A stretch of DNA of 64,000 nt from Aphrocallistes beatrix (taxonomy: Eukaryota; Porifera; Hexactinellida; Sceptrulophora; Aphrocallistidae): contig OY725504.1 in assembly GCA_963281255.1 (NCBI GenBank), positions 248,001-312,000 on the forward strand, written 5' to 3'. Of this stretch, positions 11,457 to 22,677 are shown in pieces; within the stretch, counting starts at the first letter, position 1, and the number at the start of each line of letters is the position of its first letter. The notes beneath the pieces were generated by a model. It worked only from the letters and a program-made list of their open reading frames with translations, was not told the DNA's origin and searched no databases. The position numbers and the translations under genes were made by a program.

Positions 11457-12746
11457 ATGGCAGCAAGGTACCCACAAGCACCAGTAGTTGCAACCACACA
11501 AAATCCCCGATACGTCTCCACCACAGAATTGGAAAGAGCTCTAGAAGATCTGACTCTACAAGTGGCAGAGAGGAAGAGACAACTCAGCGACACTTTCAGA
11601 CAGATCCACGAAATGGTGGCACAAAGAGAAGTGGCACTCTTGGCAGAGCTGGATGCCATCCCAGCTGGAATCAAAACTAAAATCCAAGAACGAAGAGCTA
11701 GCTTGGAACAACTGACAAAGAACAGAGATGATACGGAGAGGGAACTGAATGCCAACAGACTGAACACGTTGCTACAGAAAAATCTTAAGAATATCGAAGA
11801 AGAAATGGAGAAGATCCTTTCAGAACAGATTTCGTTCCCTCACGTGTCCATCAGCTGTCAGATAGAAGAGATAGAGAGGACACTGGAAGAGAAGTGTCGC
11901 ATTATGAAACCACTCAATCCATACAAATTCAGGACTCTACCTATCTGGCATGGAGTTAAGAAAGGTGTAGAAAAAGATCTACTATACTACCCTACAGCAA
12001 TCTGCATTGATTCCACCAGCCAGCTGATATATATAGGAGAGTTTTCTGAATTTGGTAGAATACAAATCTTCACGAGTGAAGGAAATCACCACTCAACTCT
12101 ACGCAATCGACTGATGAGTTACTGCCAGTACATGACGATTCATAAAGACCACATCTATCTGACTAAATCTTTCCCGTCTTGTTTTCTCAAACTAAACAAG
12201 AAAGGAGAAATAATTAAAAAATTGGAACTTGACACTCAATTGCAAGGGAAATTTATAGAAGGATTGAATATCTACACTTGTATTGAGAAGTCTCTAACAG
12301 TACAGATATTTGATCTCAACCTCAAGCCTACTAAGAAGATCATTCTGAAGGCTATCTCGTTTGATGAAGATACAACTCCTCAAGACATCATCCTACACAA
12401 TCAACAAATGTATATTCTATTCAGCTACTTCAATAATAACTACCATCCAGATCCAATCCAAATATTCAAGCTAGATGGTACCCTCATACGCTCCCTAGTA
12501 ACAGGAAACGACATCAAGAATGCTCTGTACTTCTGTCTAGATTCCTATGAGAATATTCTGGTGAGTGACTGTTATGGTCACTGTATCAGAATATTCTCTC
12601 CATACGGAATCCTGATGAAGAAGATTGGTAGAGAGGGAATGAAGGAAGCAGGAGAGTTATACCGCCCTAGAGGTATAGCAGTAGACTCCAAACAAAGAAT
12701 AATTATAGTGGATCACAAAGAAGACAACAAACTCCAAGCCTTCTAA
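11457..12746 (+). CDS. Coiled-coil / NHL-propeller protein, copy B
   Basis: 429 residues, intronless, same layout as copy A: coiled coil about 20-150, propeller about 165-429 ending HKEDNKLQAF. It starts 76 bp after a TATAAATAG box. It differs from copy A mainly in the inter-strand blocks (for example GEFSEFGRI instead of GEDSNTGRI, and FSYFNNNYHP instead of FSYWNKNYHP). The PPxY-tetraspan partner that precedes other copies is missing here; the G-poor stretch lies upstream instead. Confidence 0.8.
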   Translation: MAARYPQAPVVATTQNPRYVSTTELERALEDLTLQVAERKRQLSDTFRQIHEMVAQREVALLAELDAIPAGIKTKIQERRASLEQLTKNRDDTERELNANRLNTLLQKNLKNIEEEMEKILSEQISFPHVSISCQIEEIERTLEEKCRIMKPLNPYKFRTLPIWHGVKKGVEKDLLYYPTAICIDSTSQLIYIGEFSEFGRIQIFTSEGNHHSTLRNRLMSYCQYMTIHKDHIYLTKSFPSCFLKLNKKGEIIKKLELDTQLQGKFIEGLNIYTCIEKSLTVQIFDLNLKPTKKIILKAISFDEDTTPQDIILHNQQMYILFSYFNNNYHPDPIQIFKLDGTLIRSLVTGNDIKNALYFCLDSYENILVSDCYGHCIRIFSPYGILMKKIGREGMKEAGELYRPRGIAVDSKQRIIIVDHKEDNKLQAF

Positions 12747-12960
12747 GCTGCAACTAATAATATTTGTTTGTGTACAGTAATTAGTGTATTTATTTATAAT
12801 TATTTGTGTCATATTATTCTCTTTATCAATTGTACTCAATTAGCCTTAATAAAATATCACAAAAAAGATTTTATCGAATGTTTGTGTACTACCTCACTAG
12901 AAATAGAATATTTTGCCTTTCAATCGCATACTTGCCGAACTTTTGGTTTATATAACTAAA

Positions 12961-13134
12961 GATTCACAAATATGTTTAATTTGACACTTTCAAAAATACA
13001 AATAAGCTGTTACATGTGTATAAATATAGTATCAGATATAAATAGTATCAATTGAGTTCATACGGAATTGAATGAGGATGGAATGTTGTGAGGTGTGAAG
13101 TGGTTGGTTGCATTGTTTGTGTCAGATGACGTCA
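12961..13134. repeat. Conserved downstream block of NHL genes (copy 2)
   Basis: Same block as at 8781, but cut at GATGACGTCA, where it joins sequence leading into a mariner relic. The breakpoint falls exactly within the CRE-like palindrome. Confidence 0.7.
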
Positions 13135-13189
13135 ATTAACCAATGAAATTAGCATTAGTTTCTATTTATAGGAACCACGATGTACTCTA

Positions 13190-14352
13190 CTGTTGCAAAA
13201 TGGGAGCTGAGTTCAAGCGAGGTCGCAGATTCCTCGAGGATGCTCCACGGTGAGGGAGTCTGTTAGAGTCCATCACTCAACAACCATCGCTCTTGTGGAG
13301 GAGATCTTGCAGGACATGCGTATCAAGGTCGTGCAGTTGCTATGGAGATCGAGGTGTCAAGTGGCAGCATAAGTACCATCATTCACGAGCATCTGCAGAT
13401 GTCCAAAGTGTCTGCACGCTGAGTTCCTCGAAACCTTCGCCAGATGATCGTCTCCACGGCTGACCTCCAGTCAGAGCTGTTGAGCTCTATTCTCGCAGTT
13501 CAGCTGCTTTCAAGAGAAGTTGGAGACTGGAGAGGAAACCTGGATTCAGCATTGGGATCAGAGACCGAACAGAGTCCATGCAATGGAAACACAAGGACTC
13601 TCTAACCATCTGCTGGGAAGACCATGGACTCTGTTTTTGGGACAGCATGGGAGTCATTCTGATAGGTTACTTGGACAGAAACTCTACAACAGGGTTGCCG
13701 TGGGAATGTAAATCCCCATGGGATGGGAATGGGAATGACTTTTTGCCCCCTGGGGATTCCCACAGGGTTCCTATGGCATACTTACCAACCCTCCAGGGAT
13801 CCCTGAATTATCCAGAGAAGTGACTTATTATCCTGGGAATCAGGGATTTAATGATAAATCCAGGGATTCCATGCAATGGAAACACATGGACACCTCCTAA
13901 AAGGTCTCCAACCATCCATTGGGAAGATCATGGACTCTGTTTTGTTTTGGGACAGCATGGGAGTCATTCTGATAGGTTACTTGGACAGAAGCTCTACAAT
14001 CACAGGAAAGTACTATGCTGATCTGATAACTCAGCTGCGCCGAGTCATCAATGACAAACTTCAAGGGAAGCTGAAGCAAAGAGTTCTGTTTCTGAATGAC
14101 AATGCACACGTCCACAAAGCCAGAGCTGTGCAGGACAGGATTCACGAGTGCGGCTTTCAACACTTCAACAATCCACCCTACAGCCTAGATCTGCTCCTGT
14201 GACTTTCACCTTTTTCGTCTCTAAAGAATCTCCTTCGTGGACGCCGCTTTGTAGACTATAAAGAGCTATTAGGTGCAGTGGAGTGGTTTGAGGGTCAGTC
14301 AGAAGAGTTCTATTCAGCTGGAATTCATTCTCTCGAGCACCAATGGCGCTAG
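13190..14352 (+). pseudogene. Mariner-type transposase pseudogene, interrupted
   Basis: Readable in pieces over several frames: a helix-turn-helix-like segment (SSGSISTIIHEHL, about 13352-13396), then a catalytic-domain stretch at 13876-14202 with FWDSMGVILIGYLDRS, FLNDNAHVHKA and NPPYSLD. These match the mariner/Tc1 pattern of a catalytic D in FWD, a second D in NDNA, and PPYSPDL. Stops and frameshifts make it inactive. An unrelated segment of about 175 bp (13693-13868) interrupts it, and the transposase piece around it (ATGGAAACACA...GACAGAAACTCTACAA) is present twice, before and after the insert. A shorter copy sits at 22678-23180. Confidence 0.75.
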
Positions 14353-14359
14353 TGCATTG

Positions 14360-14580
14360 ACATTAGGAGATTATATTGAAAAATAATGCTATTCTAATTT
14401 GCTCTATTAAATCCTTATATGTGATTCTATGAACTTTTTGGTTCACTCTCGTATGTACGCACGCGCACAATATCTCCAAACACATGTTTAATACTGATAA
14501 TCTAATTTGGTATCATGTGGAAGCTACCTAGTTTGAAGGAAATTCACTTTCAACTACGTATTATAATTTAGAGACATCGG
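14360..14580. repeat. Remnant of the NHL upstream block
   Basis: Matches the far-upstream region of the NHL gene at 36604 (about 36165-36330; shared words include TATGTGATTCTA and CACATGTTTAATACTGATAATC), but no NHL gene follows. It marks a lost copy or a deletion. Confidence 0.55.
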
Positions 14581-14679
14581 ATAATCAATTGACTATCTCG
14601 GATAATTGATTGACTATCTCGGATAATCGAGTGAGAAATACAGTAGTTTATCACAAGGAAAGAATGCGAAACGTTAGAA

Positions 14680-14910
14680 TGATACTGTTGCATCTCTGGG
14701 ATATATTTTGCACCCAAATACTGTGAAAAGTAACTAATCTTGTCATAATCATGGGAACTTCGATCTCAAAAGAGAAATTTATGAGGTTCATGATAATAGA
14801 ATGCAATAGCAGGATGTTTATTGATTAATTATTAAACACCTTGAAAATGCAAATGTTATAACATCGACTTCAACTATTTAGTTCATATGTATGTAATAAC
14901 GTCATGTGAT
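14680..14910. repeat. Aerolysin-gene 3' flank repeat (copy 1)
   Basis: About 230 bp (GATACTGTTGCATCTCTGGG ... TAACGTCATGTGATGA) repeated at 15957-16178 and, more diverged, at 23815-23990. In the second case it sits beside the 3' end of the jacalin-aerolysin gene at 16482, so the repeat is probably that gene's duplicated downstream flank. Confidence 0.65.
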
Positions 14911-15389
14911 GACTGGAGCAACCATAGGAATGTCTCTTTACTGATTATTCTCACACGTGCTACATTTGCAGATATCTCTAAATACATCTCTCAACAGTAC
15001 CAGCAGAGACAGACATACCTTTATTCTTGAGATAATTGTGTCTTGTTAAATCATCAGATAGGAAAACTCGCCCAAAAAATGCACTGAGTGACAATTTTTA
15101 TTCAAGTTTCGCCCAAATCTCAACAATTTCACTTTGAACAAAAGTTATTGCATTAGCATAGGCCACGAAATACTTAAGAATGCACAAACGCGCTTGTAAT
15201 AATTAAATCCAATTATGAGCTCCAAAAGTGTAAAAGTTCTGCCTTCTAAGCTTCGTAAACACACTAATACAAGAAATATGTTAGAAAATAGAGAGCATGA
15301 AAAACCTGATACAACACCTTTGAAGATTTGATTATATGTAAATAATACATATTATCAAGCTATGTATTCTAGATAATATTTGCTAAACA

Positions 15390-15574
15390 CTTGAAGCTTG
15401 AACAGTAACTTTGATACTGGTCGGAAACTCGATACTAGATGTTTTGGACCAGGATTGCTTCGTGGTGTTGTTACGTTCTTCCTATGTAGACTACGGAGTC
15501 GAGTGTCTATGTTCATTTCCACTTACTTAGTTTCAAGGGTTGGATGTATAACATTAGTCATGACGTCTGGGCGG
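15390..15574 (-). pseudogene. Fragment of a jacalin-aerolysin-type gene
   Basis: On the minus strand this matches the middle of the aerolysin domain of the intact gene at 16482-17480 (compare 16800-16985). Frameshifts are present and both ends are missing. It is fused directly to a plus-strand tetraspan fragment at about 15575. Toxin-family remnant, clearly non-functional. Confidence 0.65.
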
Positions 15575-15810
15575 GTTAACGCTATTTTTAGACATTTCGG
15601 AACTAATTTACGTTCTCAACACGCCTACTTCTGCCGATGTCGATTCTAATTTTAGTAACAACGTTAGTGACGACGGTTTTCTCGTATGTGATTCATTTCT
15701 ATTTTAAAGGTCCGTTTCTAAATATAGAACAGGAAAAACCACCGACTTACAATGACGTCATCGAGAAGAGAATCTCCACTCCTCCACCGAAATATAGCGA
15801 GGTGTTATAA
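15575..15810 (+). pseudogene. 3' half of a PPxY-tetraspan gene
   Basis: Matches the last two membrane segments and PPxY tail (KPPTYNDVIEKR, PPPKYSEV) of the intact copies, ending at a TAA near 15808. The 5' half is absent and the remaining frame is disrupted near 15620. It continues into the copied 3' flank, then switches near 15957 to the aerolysin-gene flank repeat. Confidence 0.7.
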
Positions 15811-16481
15811 ACTGGAATTAAGATTGTTTTGATTCTAATCTGTTAATATCACTATTTTCCACCTCTTTTGAGTTGTTTGCTTTCATTTACTTGGTTTGTA
15901 TACAATTAATCTGTATTGTCTATATTGCATAGGATTTTACTTGATAATCTTATAGTGATACTGTTGCATCTCTGGGATATATTTTGCACCCAAATACTGT
16001 TAAAAGTAACTAATCTTGTCACAATCATGGGAACTTCAATCTCAAAAGAGAAATTTATGATGGTTCATGATAATATAATGTAATAGCAGGATGTTTATTG
16101 ATGAATTATTAAACACCTTGAAAATGTTATAACTTCAACTATTTAGTTACCATGTATGTAATAACGTCATGTGATGACATTATTGGAACTAAGGAATTCG
16201 CTCCTTCATTATTCTTCACAATGCTGCACTAGAAAGCGAAGTACACTTGTAATTATTAAAACCAATTTCTGAACTTAGAAAATGTAACATTCTGCTTTCT
16301 AGGACATTTATTAATAAATACACTAATAAAAAGAATAAGATATAAAATAGAAGTAATGAAAAACGCTAATACAACACTTCTAAAGATTTAAACTAAATGA
16401 TGCCTATTGTCGAGCTATGTGTTCTACTATTATTTGCTAAATGCTTGATCTACTTTCTAAAACACCAAACTTGTTCGACAG

Positions 16482-17480
16482 CTACACCTTTTTAGTTGTT
16501 ATAGCTACATCTGTAAAGGCAACGCCATAGTAAGTACCGTCCATGTCGTAGGAAAGTTTACATCCATCCTCTGTTGTAATCACAATTTTTCCCTCGTATG
16601 GGATACCGATATGAGCTTTGCCCATTGAAACGGTGACCTGTACTTTTGATTTCGCAGGAACTGTGATTGGAAAAGTCCATTTTTTTGTTTTTGTTTCACT
16701 ATCCGCCATTTCGTATGTATCTGAGCTCGATTCCTTGACACCTCCTGTGACTTCAACTTCGGTCGATTTCAAAATAGGTATTGAAGCTGTTACTTTGACA
16801 TTTATGGTCCTTTCGAAATCAGATTTTTTGGACCAGTATTGCTTCGTGGTGGTTGTCACGGTCGTCTCATGTGTGAATGTTTGTTCAACTTCCAGATCAT
16901 TAGTATAGACTACGTTATCGAGAGTGTCTATGTTTATTTTCACTTGCTTTTTTGCAATTGTTGGATAGGTAACATCAGTCATGACTGAACTCATTAAAGG
17001 TTTTACAAATTGAAAACCGATTTTATCGATATCGCTTCCAGATCTTCCCTGGACTCCAGAACATATTCCAGAACCAACTTCAATGGGAAATTCATTTTCG
17101 AGTTTTGTATTTTTCATTCTGGGGAAAAATTCTCGCCCTTTATTTGTTTTAAAATAAATGGCTGCAAGTCTATGAGAATCTTTACCTTTCCCTCCTTTCT
17201 TCCAAGATTGTTCAAGATTTGTCCAAAGGGACATTTTAGTGATAATCTCTCCCCGTTGAAAGAAGTGTTCTTCAAAAGGTTGTTTAGAGCAATCTTCTCC
17301 ATTTTGACCAACATGTTTGCTTAACCCACTTGCCCAGCCAATTTTTACACCCCTTATCTGCTCACCTCCAACCCAGACCTGTATGATACTCACCATGTTA
17401 CCCGTGCGTTTACCCAAAAAATCGAATTCATCCCCACCCTCACCTCCAACTTGACATACATCCAAATATGGCGAAGACAT
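16482..17480 (-). CDS. Jacalin-aerolysin (natterin-like) protein, copy 1
   Basis: 332 residues. Residues about 1-150 form a jacalin-like beta-prism lectin domain: GGEGGDEFDF near the N-terminus, WVGGEQIRGVKI, and the closing GRSGSDIDKIGFQF. Residues about 155-332 match the aerolysin/ETX-type pore-forming module (YTNDLEVEQTFTHETTVTTT, WTFPITVPAKSKVQVTVSMG, VAFTDVAITTKK). This is the layout of natterin-like/Dln1 proteins, which bind glycans and oligomerise on membranes in defence or venom roles. No signal peptide is visible, as usual for this family. I chose the ATG at 17480 because a TATAAATA box (minus strand, about 17547-17554) would place transcription start downstream of the in-frame ATG at 17531. 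Toxin-like; the biological target is unknown. Confidence 0.8.
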   Translation of the reverse strand: MSSPYLDVCQVGGEGGDEFDFLGKRTGNMVSIIQVWVGGEQIRGVKIGWASGLSKHVGQNGEDCSKQPFEEHFFQRGEIITKMSLWTNLEQSWKKGGKGKDSHRLAAIYFKTNKGREFFPRMKNTKLENEFPIEVGSGICSGVQGRSGSDIDKIGFQFVKPLMSSVMTDVTYPTIAKKQVKINIDTLDNVVYTNDLEVEQTFTHETTVTTTTKQYWSKKSDFERTINVKVTASIPILKSTEVEVTGGVKESSSDTYEMADSETKTKKWTFPITVPAKSKVQVTVSMGKAHIGIPYEGKIVITTEDGCKLSYDMDGTYYGVAFTDVAITTKKV

Positions 17481-17539
17481 TATACAAAATGTTTGTATAT
17501 AAAAGTGATGTTTTATAGTTAAGTGCACCACCTCTCAAT

Positions 17540-17560
17540 TCTGTTTTATTTATACGTACT
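17540..17560 (-). promoter_or_regulatory. TATA box of jacalin-aerolysin copy 1
   Basis: Minus-strand TATAAATAAAA about 67-74 bp upstream of the chosen ATG. Similar boxes precede the other two copies (27393-27401 minus, 34530-34538 plus). Confidence 0.55.
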
Positions 17561-18160
17561 AAATTGCATTGCTTCATGTGTTAACTTGAAGCACCTACAA
17601 TGGATATTCATAATCTGTGGCGAATAGCACACTCCCAGTCCACAGTTCCGAAAATCAATCCAACCAAAGAAGGAAAAGTGTGAAAGTAATTCATCATTGT
17701 TTTATGTTTTTGTATTACTCTTTTCCGATTTTTGGACGTATAAATTGTATGTATTTCGAAAAGTATTGGTTTCTATCTGCTATCTGAGGAAAAGATAACC
17801 TGTCTAGATAGCTAGCTGACAAACTGATCAGAAAACCCCATGCATTCCAAGTGACCAGCATTTCCAATCAAAACCATCATGATCAGAGTAACTACAAAGA
17901 TAATCTTATCTTAAATATTTACTTTTACAATAAACTAATCACTTTGATGGCAATTTATTGGCTAATTTCATTTGCACCAACCGGACTAAATTATTTGAAT
18001 GGATTCTTTCCCATATAAATAGCACTAAATTGGATCATTGGCTCACTCAACTCAATGAACAATCTTATCAGCCTGAGCCACCATAGGTATTCATTGCCAT
18101 AATGTATAATGGTCAAATTGGGTGTATGAGGCATAAGGTGGCACTGATTGATAATTACAA
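17561..18160. other. Intergenic stretch, nothing recognised
   Basis: AT-rich with no coding signal. A plus-strand CCATATAAATAG TATA-like word occurs near 18011, but no gene with a supporting start follows. Confidence 0.4.
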
Positions 18161-18955
18161 GTCAGGAATCTCGGACAATTCGGACTGTCGGGCAAGCAGC
18201 AAATCTGTCCAATGAGGAACCTGAGTGAGGAACAGATGTGTCGCATTGTCTTCGCATGGCTCAGTTGGAACCATCCCCACCTCCTCCTACTGGACGAACC
18301 GACCAATCACCTCGAGACCATAGACGCATTGGCTGATGCCATCAATGAATTCCCAGGAGGTGCGATTTTATTTATTCTATTTATAGAAACTTCTTTCTCT
18401 TAACAGATATAATTAGAATTTAGATGGAATTGATAAATCAGTTCTATTTTACTCGAAGTATGGAAAATGCGAATATGTTAAAATGAGAGATATATCCATT
18501 TTAGAATTTCAAGGTTGAAATTTGGAATAATAGTTCACTCTATGTTAGCTGTTGAGATCTGATCTTGAAGAATGAATTTATAATGGAGATAACTGCTCTT
18601 CAACTGGGAAGATTTGACCCCAGCGAAACAAACCTCTAGAACAAAGAATTGTCTAGATTCTGCTCTATTGAGTTATCTATAGTTAGAAATTAGTATATTC
18701 TGCACTGATTTATACCATGGATAACTGTATATAATCTAATTATAGCTAAGATCTCTAATATTAGTATCGTTTAGGTCTCATCTTGGTGAGTCATGACTTC
18801 AGGCTTATCAACCAGGTGAACTGTGAAGTGTGGGTCTGTCAGAATGGCAGAGTTGAGAAGTGGGAAGGTGACATTCTCACTTATAAGCAACACCTCCAAG
18901 ACACTTACCACCCAAGAAATCTGGAAAGAAGAAAACGGGCGCCAAGAAGTGATAG
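18160..18955 (+). pseudogene. ABCF2 3' exons, pseudogene copy
   Basis: Copy of ABCF2 exon 4 (from the [11 protein letters not shown] region, about 18160-18359) and exon 5 (18779-18955) with the intron between them. Exons 1-3 and the start of exon 4 are missing. The signature motif has changed from SEGQ to SEEQM, and two residues after Walker B (DM of NHLDMET) are deleted. A small deletion near 18905 shifts the lysine-rich tail out of frame. It serves as the left part of a duplicated unit with the tetraspan gene at 19567. Confidence 0.8.
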
Positions 18956-19566
18956 CATAGCAACAAGAAGCTACTAGGGAATGTGTATATAACAGTATGG
19001 ATCTTTGAGATTAGACAATGGATCATTTTACACTTGTTTAGAAATATGATTGTATTGCTCTGCCATTTCAATTCTTAAAGATTAGCTGATACCGATCAAC
19101 TTTTTATATATAATTTAAACCTGGGATTTGTCTATTTATAGTAACTACCCCAGACTTTATGACTTCCCGGCTAAAAATAGCTCAAACCCGAATAACGCAA
19201 CACATTCCTGAGGCAACTTTTGAGAGCTAATCTACTCTCGTTAACTTTGATTCAACTGTCATACGTATCTCAGTCTTGATATGAGAATGCTGAGTATTTT
19301 TAAGATTTATATTTTCAAAATTTAATAGTAATTCAAGCTTAAGCTATTTTTAGAATTACCCTATAATTAGACCTTAAAAGTGTAAATTGTAAACGACGGT
19401 TTATTTTATAACAATATTAAGAATCTTAATTTTGTTGTTATTGCTTTATTTTCATAATTTTCCATTCTTAATTGCTTTCATCAATTCCATAATAGACTCC
19501 TTTAGTAGATTATTTGATCCCATTAATCTTCCGAATTGTATCGTTTGTATTTTAGACTTATTTAAT

Positions 19567-20091
19567 ATGTATCTCAAGAATAAACATGCCAAACGTACAT
19601 TCTTCGCAATCCTCTTCTTCGCCATAGCAACCTATTTACTCACAGGAATGTCTATCCTCATATCCTTCAAATTCATCCAGATACCTCACTCCCCTGTAAA
19701 CATGATTCTCTTCTCTATCGGTACACTCATAATGGGATTGGTGGGGGTGTTAGTTCTATTTGGAAGTGTCTGTGAGAACAAACACATCAGAGGAGACTTG
19801 GTTCCAGTTTACTGGATGCTCTACTCACTGCTGAGCGGGTTGGCGCTATTTTTAGCCATTTCGGAACTAATCTACGTTCTCAACACGCCTGACCCAAGGA
19901 ATGTGCTACTTCTGCCGATGTCGATTCTAATTTTAGTAACAACGTTAGTGACGACGGTTTTCTCGTATGTGATTCATTTCTATTTTAAAGTTCCGTTTCT
20001 AAATATAGAACAGGGAAAACCACCGACTTACAATGACGTCATCGAGAAGAGAATCTCCACTCCTCCACCGAAATATAGCGAGGTGTCATAA
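19567..20091 (+). CDS. Four-TM protein with two PPxY motifs (copy 2)
   Basis: 174 residues, almost identical to the copy at 5721 (differences such as SVLISF to SILISF and DQSYV to DPRNV). Four hydrophobic segments, then PPTY and PPKY near the C-terminus. The longer in-frame extension upstream of MYLKNKHAK is not conserved as protein in copy 1, so I use the internal ATG. It is followed by the broken NHL copy C. Confidence 0.75.
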   Translation: MYLKNKHAKRTFFAILFFAIATYLLTGMSILISFKFIQIPHSPVNMILFSIGTLIMGLVGVLVLFGSVCENKHIRGDLVPVYWMLYSLLSGLALFLAISELIYVLNTPDPRNVLLLPMSILILVTTLVTTVFSYVIHFYFKVPFLNIEQGKPPTYNDVIEKRISTPPPKYSEVS

Positions 20092-21034
20092 CCTGGAACT
20101 AAGATTGTTTTGATTCTAATCACCTTTATAATTCTGTTGATTTTGTTATTGTCTTCTGAGTTGTTTGCTGTTTGTTAGATTATTTGTATATATTTAATCT
20201 GTATTGTTCATATTGATTTGATTATACTGAATAAACTTGTGTATCTCTCCTAATCTTATATCTTGTACTACTACAGTAGAGAGATGGGAATATCCAATAG
20301 TGAATGAGGAATAATAGAATTGGTTTATCACAGAGAAAGAATGCAAAACGGAAGTAATAGTTTAATTGAATCAAACATTGTAAAGTGATTGAGACATAAA
20401 TACGAATAAATAATTATTAATTTAAGAATTCTTTATAAATTGATAGAGCTACTCAAGATCAGCAGATTTGAGATCAATTCTTTTATTTTCCTCAATAATT
20501 CGTTGCATTCTCGTACCTTTGTTGATTTAAATGAAATTGCCAAAGTGAGTAGCAATCATAAATATAATATTTCTGTAGCGTAGCAGTTAGGGCTTACAAT
20601 CCGGGATCGTATGCTTTTCAAACTCTATTATGTTTGATTTCATATCAGAACTGTGCCACATAATAATGTCACTTGATTCATGCCTATATATGTACAATGT
20701 CTCCAAGCACATGTTTAATACTAATAATCTAAATTTAGATATATCAATCAGAAGCTAACTAGTTCGGAGAAAATTCACTTTCAACGAATTAGCCAATAAT
20801 GAAACAACATTGTCACATTTAGAAACTAATTCTGGCTAAATTGGAACTGAATCTAATAATAATGAAAGTAACTACATACCACATGTGTAATGGGATCACT
20901 AAGGAGATTCAATCCTATATTTAGCTATGTTAGTTTCATTACTAATCAAAGAGAAATGTATAAATAGACTCACAAACTCACTAATTTATCTAACAAACAA
21001 ACTACAAACACTCTACAACGAACAAAAGAAAAGA

Positions 21035-22116
21035 ATGGCAGCAAGGTACCCACAAGCACCAGTAGTTGCAACCACACAAAATCCCCGACACGTCTCCATC
21101 ACAGAATTGGAAAGAGCTCTAGAAGATCTGACTCTACAAGTGGCAGAGAGGAAGAGACAACTCAGCGACACTTTCAGACAGATCCACGAAATGGTGGCAC
21201 AAAGAGAAGTGGCACTCTTGGCAGAGTTGGATGCCATCCCAGCTGAAATCAAAACTAAAATCCAAGAGCGAAGAGCTAGCTTGGAACAGCTGACAAAGAA
21301 CAGAGATGATACGGAGAGGGAACTGAATGCCAACAGACTGAACGAATTCCTACAGAAACAGCTCAAAAATATCGAAGAAGAGATGGAGAAGATCCTTTCT
21401 GAACAGATTTCGTTCCCTCTCGTGTCCATCAGCTGTCAGATGGAAGAGATAGAGAGGACACTGGAAGAGAAGTGTCGCATTATGAAAACACCAAATCCAT
21501 ACGCTGGCAGGACTCTACCTATCTGGCATGGAGTTAAGAAAGGTAAAGAAGATGATCAACTATTCAACCCTACAGCAATCTGTATAGATCCTACCAGCCA
21601 GTTGATTTATGTAGGAGAGGATTCTTTTGCTGGTAGAATACAAGTCTTCACGAGTGAAGGCAATCATCACTCAACTCTATACAATCCACTGATGAGTATC
21701 TGCCACTACATGAAGATCATAAAGATCACATCTATCTGACTACACAATCCTACACGCGTTATTTTCTCAAACTAAACAAGAAAGGAGAAATAATAAAAAA
21801 ATTGGATCTTAACACTCCATTGCGTGGGATATTTATAGAAGGATCTAATATCTACACTTGTGTTCATAAGTCTCTAACAGTACAGATATTTGATCTCAAC
21901 CTCAAGCCTACTAAGAAGATTATTCTGAAGGCTATCTCGTTTGATGAAGATACAACTCCTCGAGACATCATCCTACACAAACAACAAATGTTTATTCTAT
22001 TCAGCTACTATAACTACAATAACTACCATCCAGATCCAATCCAAGTATTCAAGCTAGATGGAACCCTCATACGCTCCTTAGTCCTGGAGATTCATAACAT
22101 TCTAAAATGTAAATAA
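21035..22116 (+). pseudogene. NHL-propeller gene copy C, frameshifted and truncated
   Basis: Starts intact after the conserved promoter (TATA about 20959) and encodes the coiled coil and first blades. A one-base deletion near 21710 shifts the frame to an early stop at 21737-21739. In the shifted frame homology continues to about 22081 (LDGTLIRSLV), where the last two blades are deleted and the coding sequence is fused to what is downstream flank in other copies (CCTGGAGATTCATAACATT). A truncated coiled-coil product is still possible; a full propeller is not. Confidence 0.85.
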
Positions 22117-22269
22117 ATAATACAAATTAAACCAATCAGAATCAGTTGAATACTTTAAAATATTCCCAAGATTCTATTTTGAATGCTTTTGTTTACTACC
22201 TCACTCGAAAAAGTATTTTCAACTTTCAATCGCATTTTACCAAAACTTTTTAAAATATTAAAAAACGAG

Positions 22270-22478
22270 GATTCACAAATATGTTTAATTTGACACTTTC
22301 AAAAATACAAATAAGCTGTTACAAGTGTATAAATATAGTATCAGATATAAATAGTATCAATTGAGTTCATACGGAATTGAATGAGGATGGAATGTTGTGA
22401 GGTGTGAAGTGGTTGGTTGCATTGTTTGTGTCAGATGACGTAATCAGACATGTCTTCATATATCAGAGATGATTCTAA
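22270..22478. repeat. Conserved downstream block of NHL genes (copy 3)
   Basis: Same block as at 8781, with GACGTAATC instead of GACGTCATC in the palindrome. It leads into the second mariner relic. Confidence 0.7.
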
Positions 22479-22677
22479 AGAGTTATTATAAGCGCTCTCT
22501 TCATTGGCTATAACGGAGAAGTCTATTTGTATTCCATTCAGATCATTCCTATTTCTCCAATAAACTATCAAATTTCGATTTAATCGGACTCATTGAATCT
22601 CGATATTTTATCCCGATTAAGCGGAGTTCCCAATTAACCAATGAAATTAGCTTTAGTTTCTATTTATAGGAATCACG

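Noticed and set aside
15398-15649. 83-codon plus-strand frame across the chimeric junction
   Set aside because: It joins an antisense aerolysin fragment to a frameshifted tetraspan fragment; no promoter or homology supports a fused protein.
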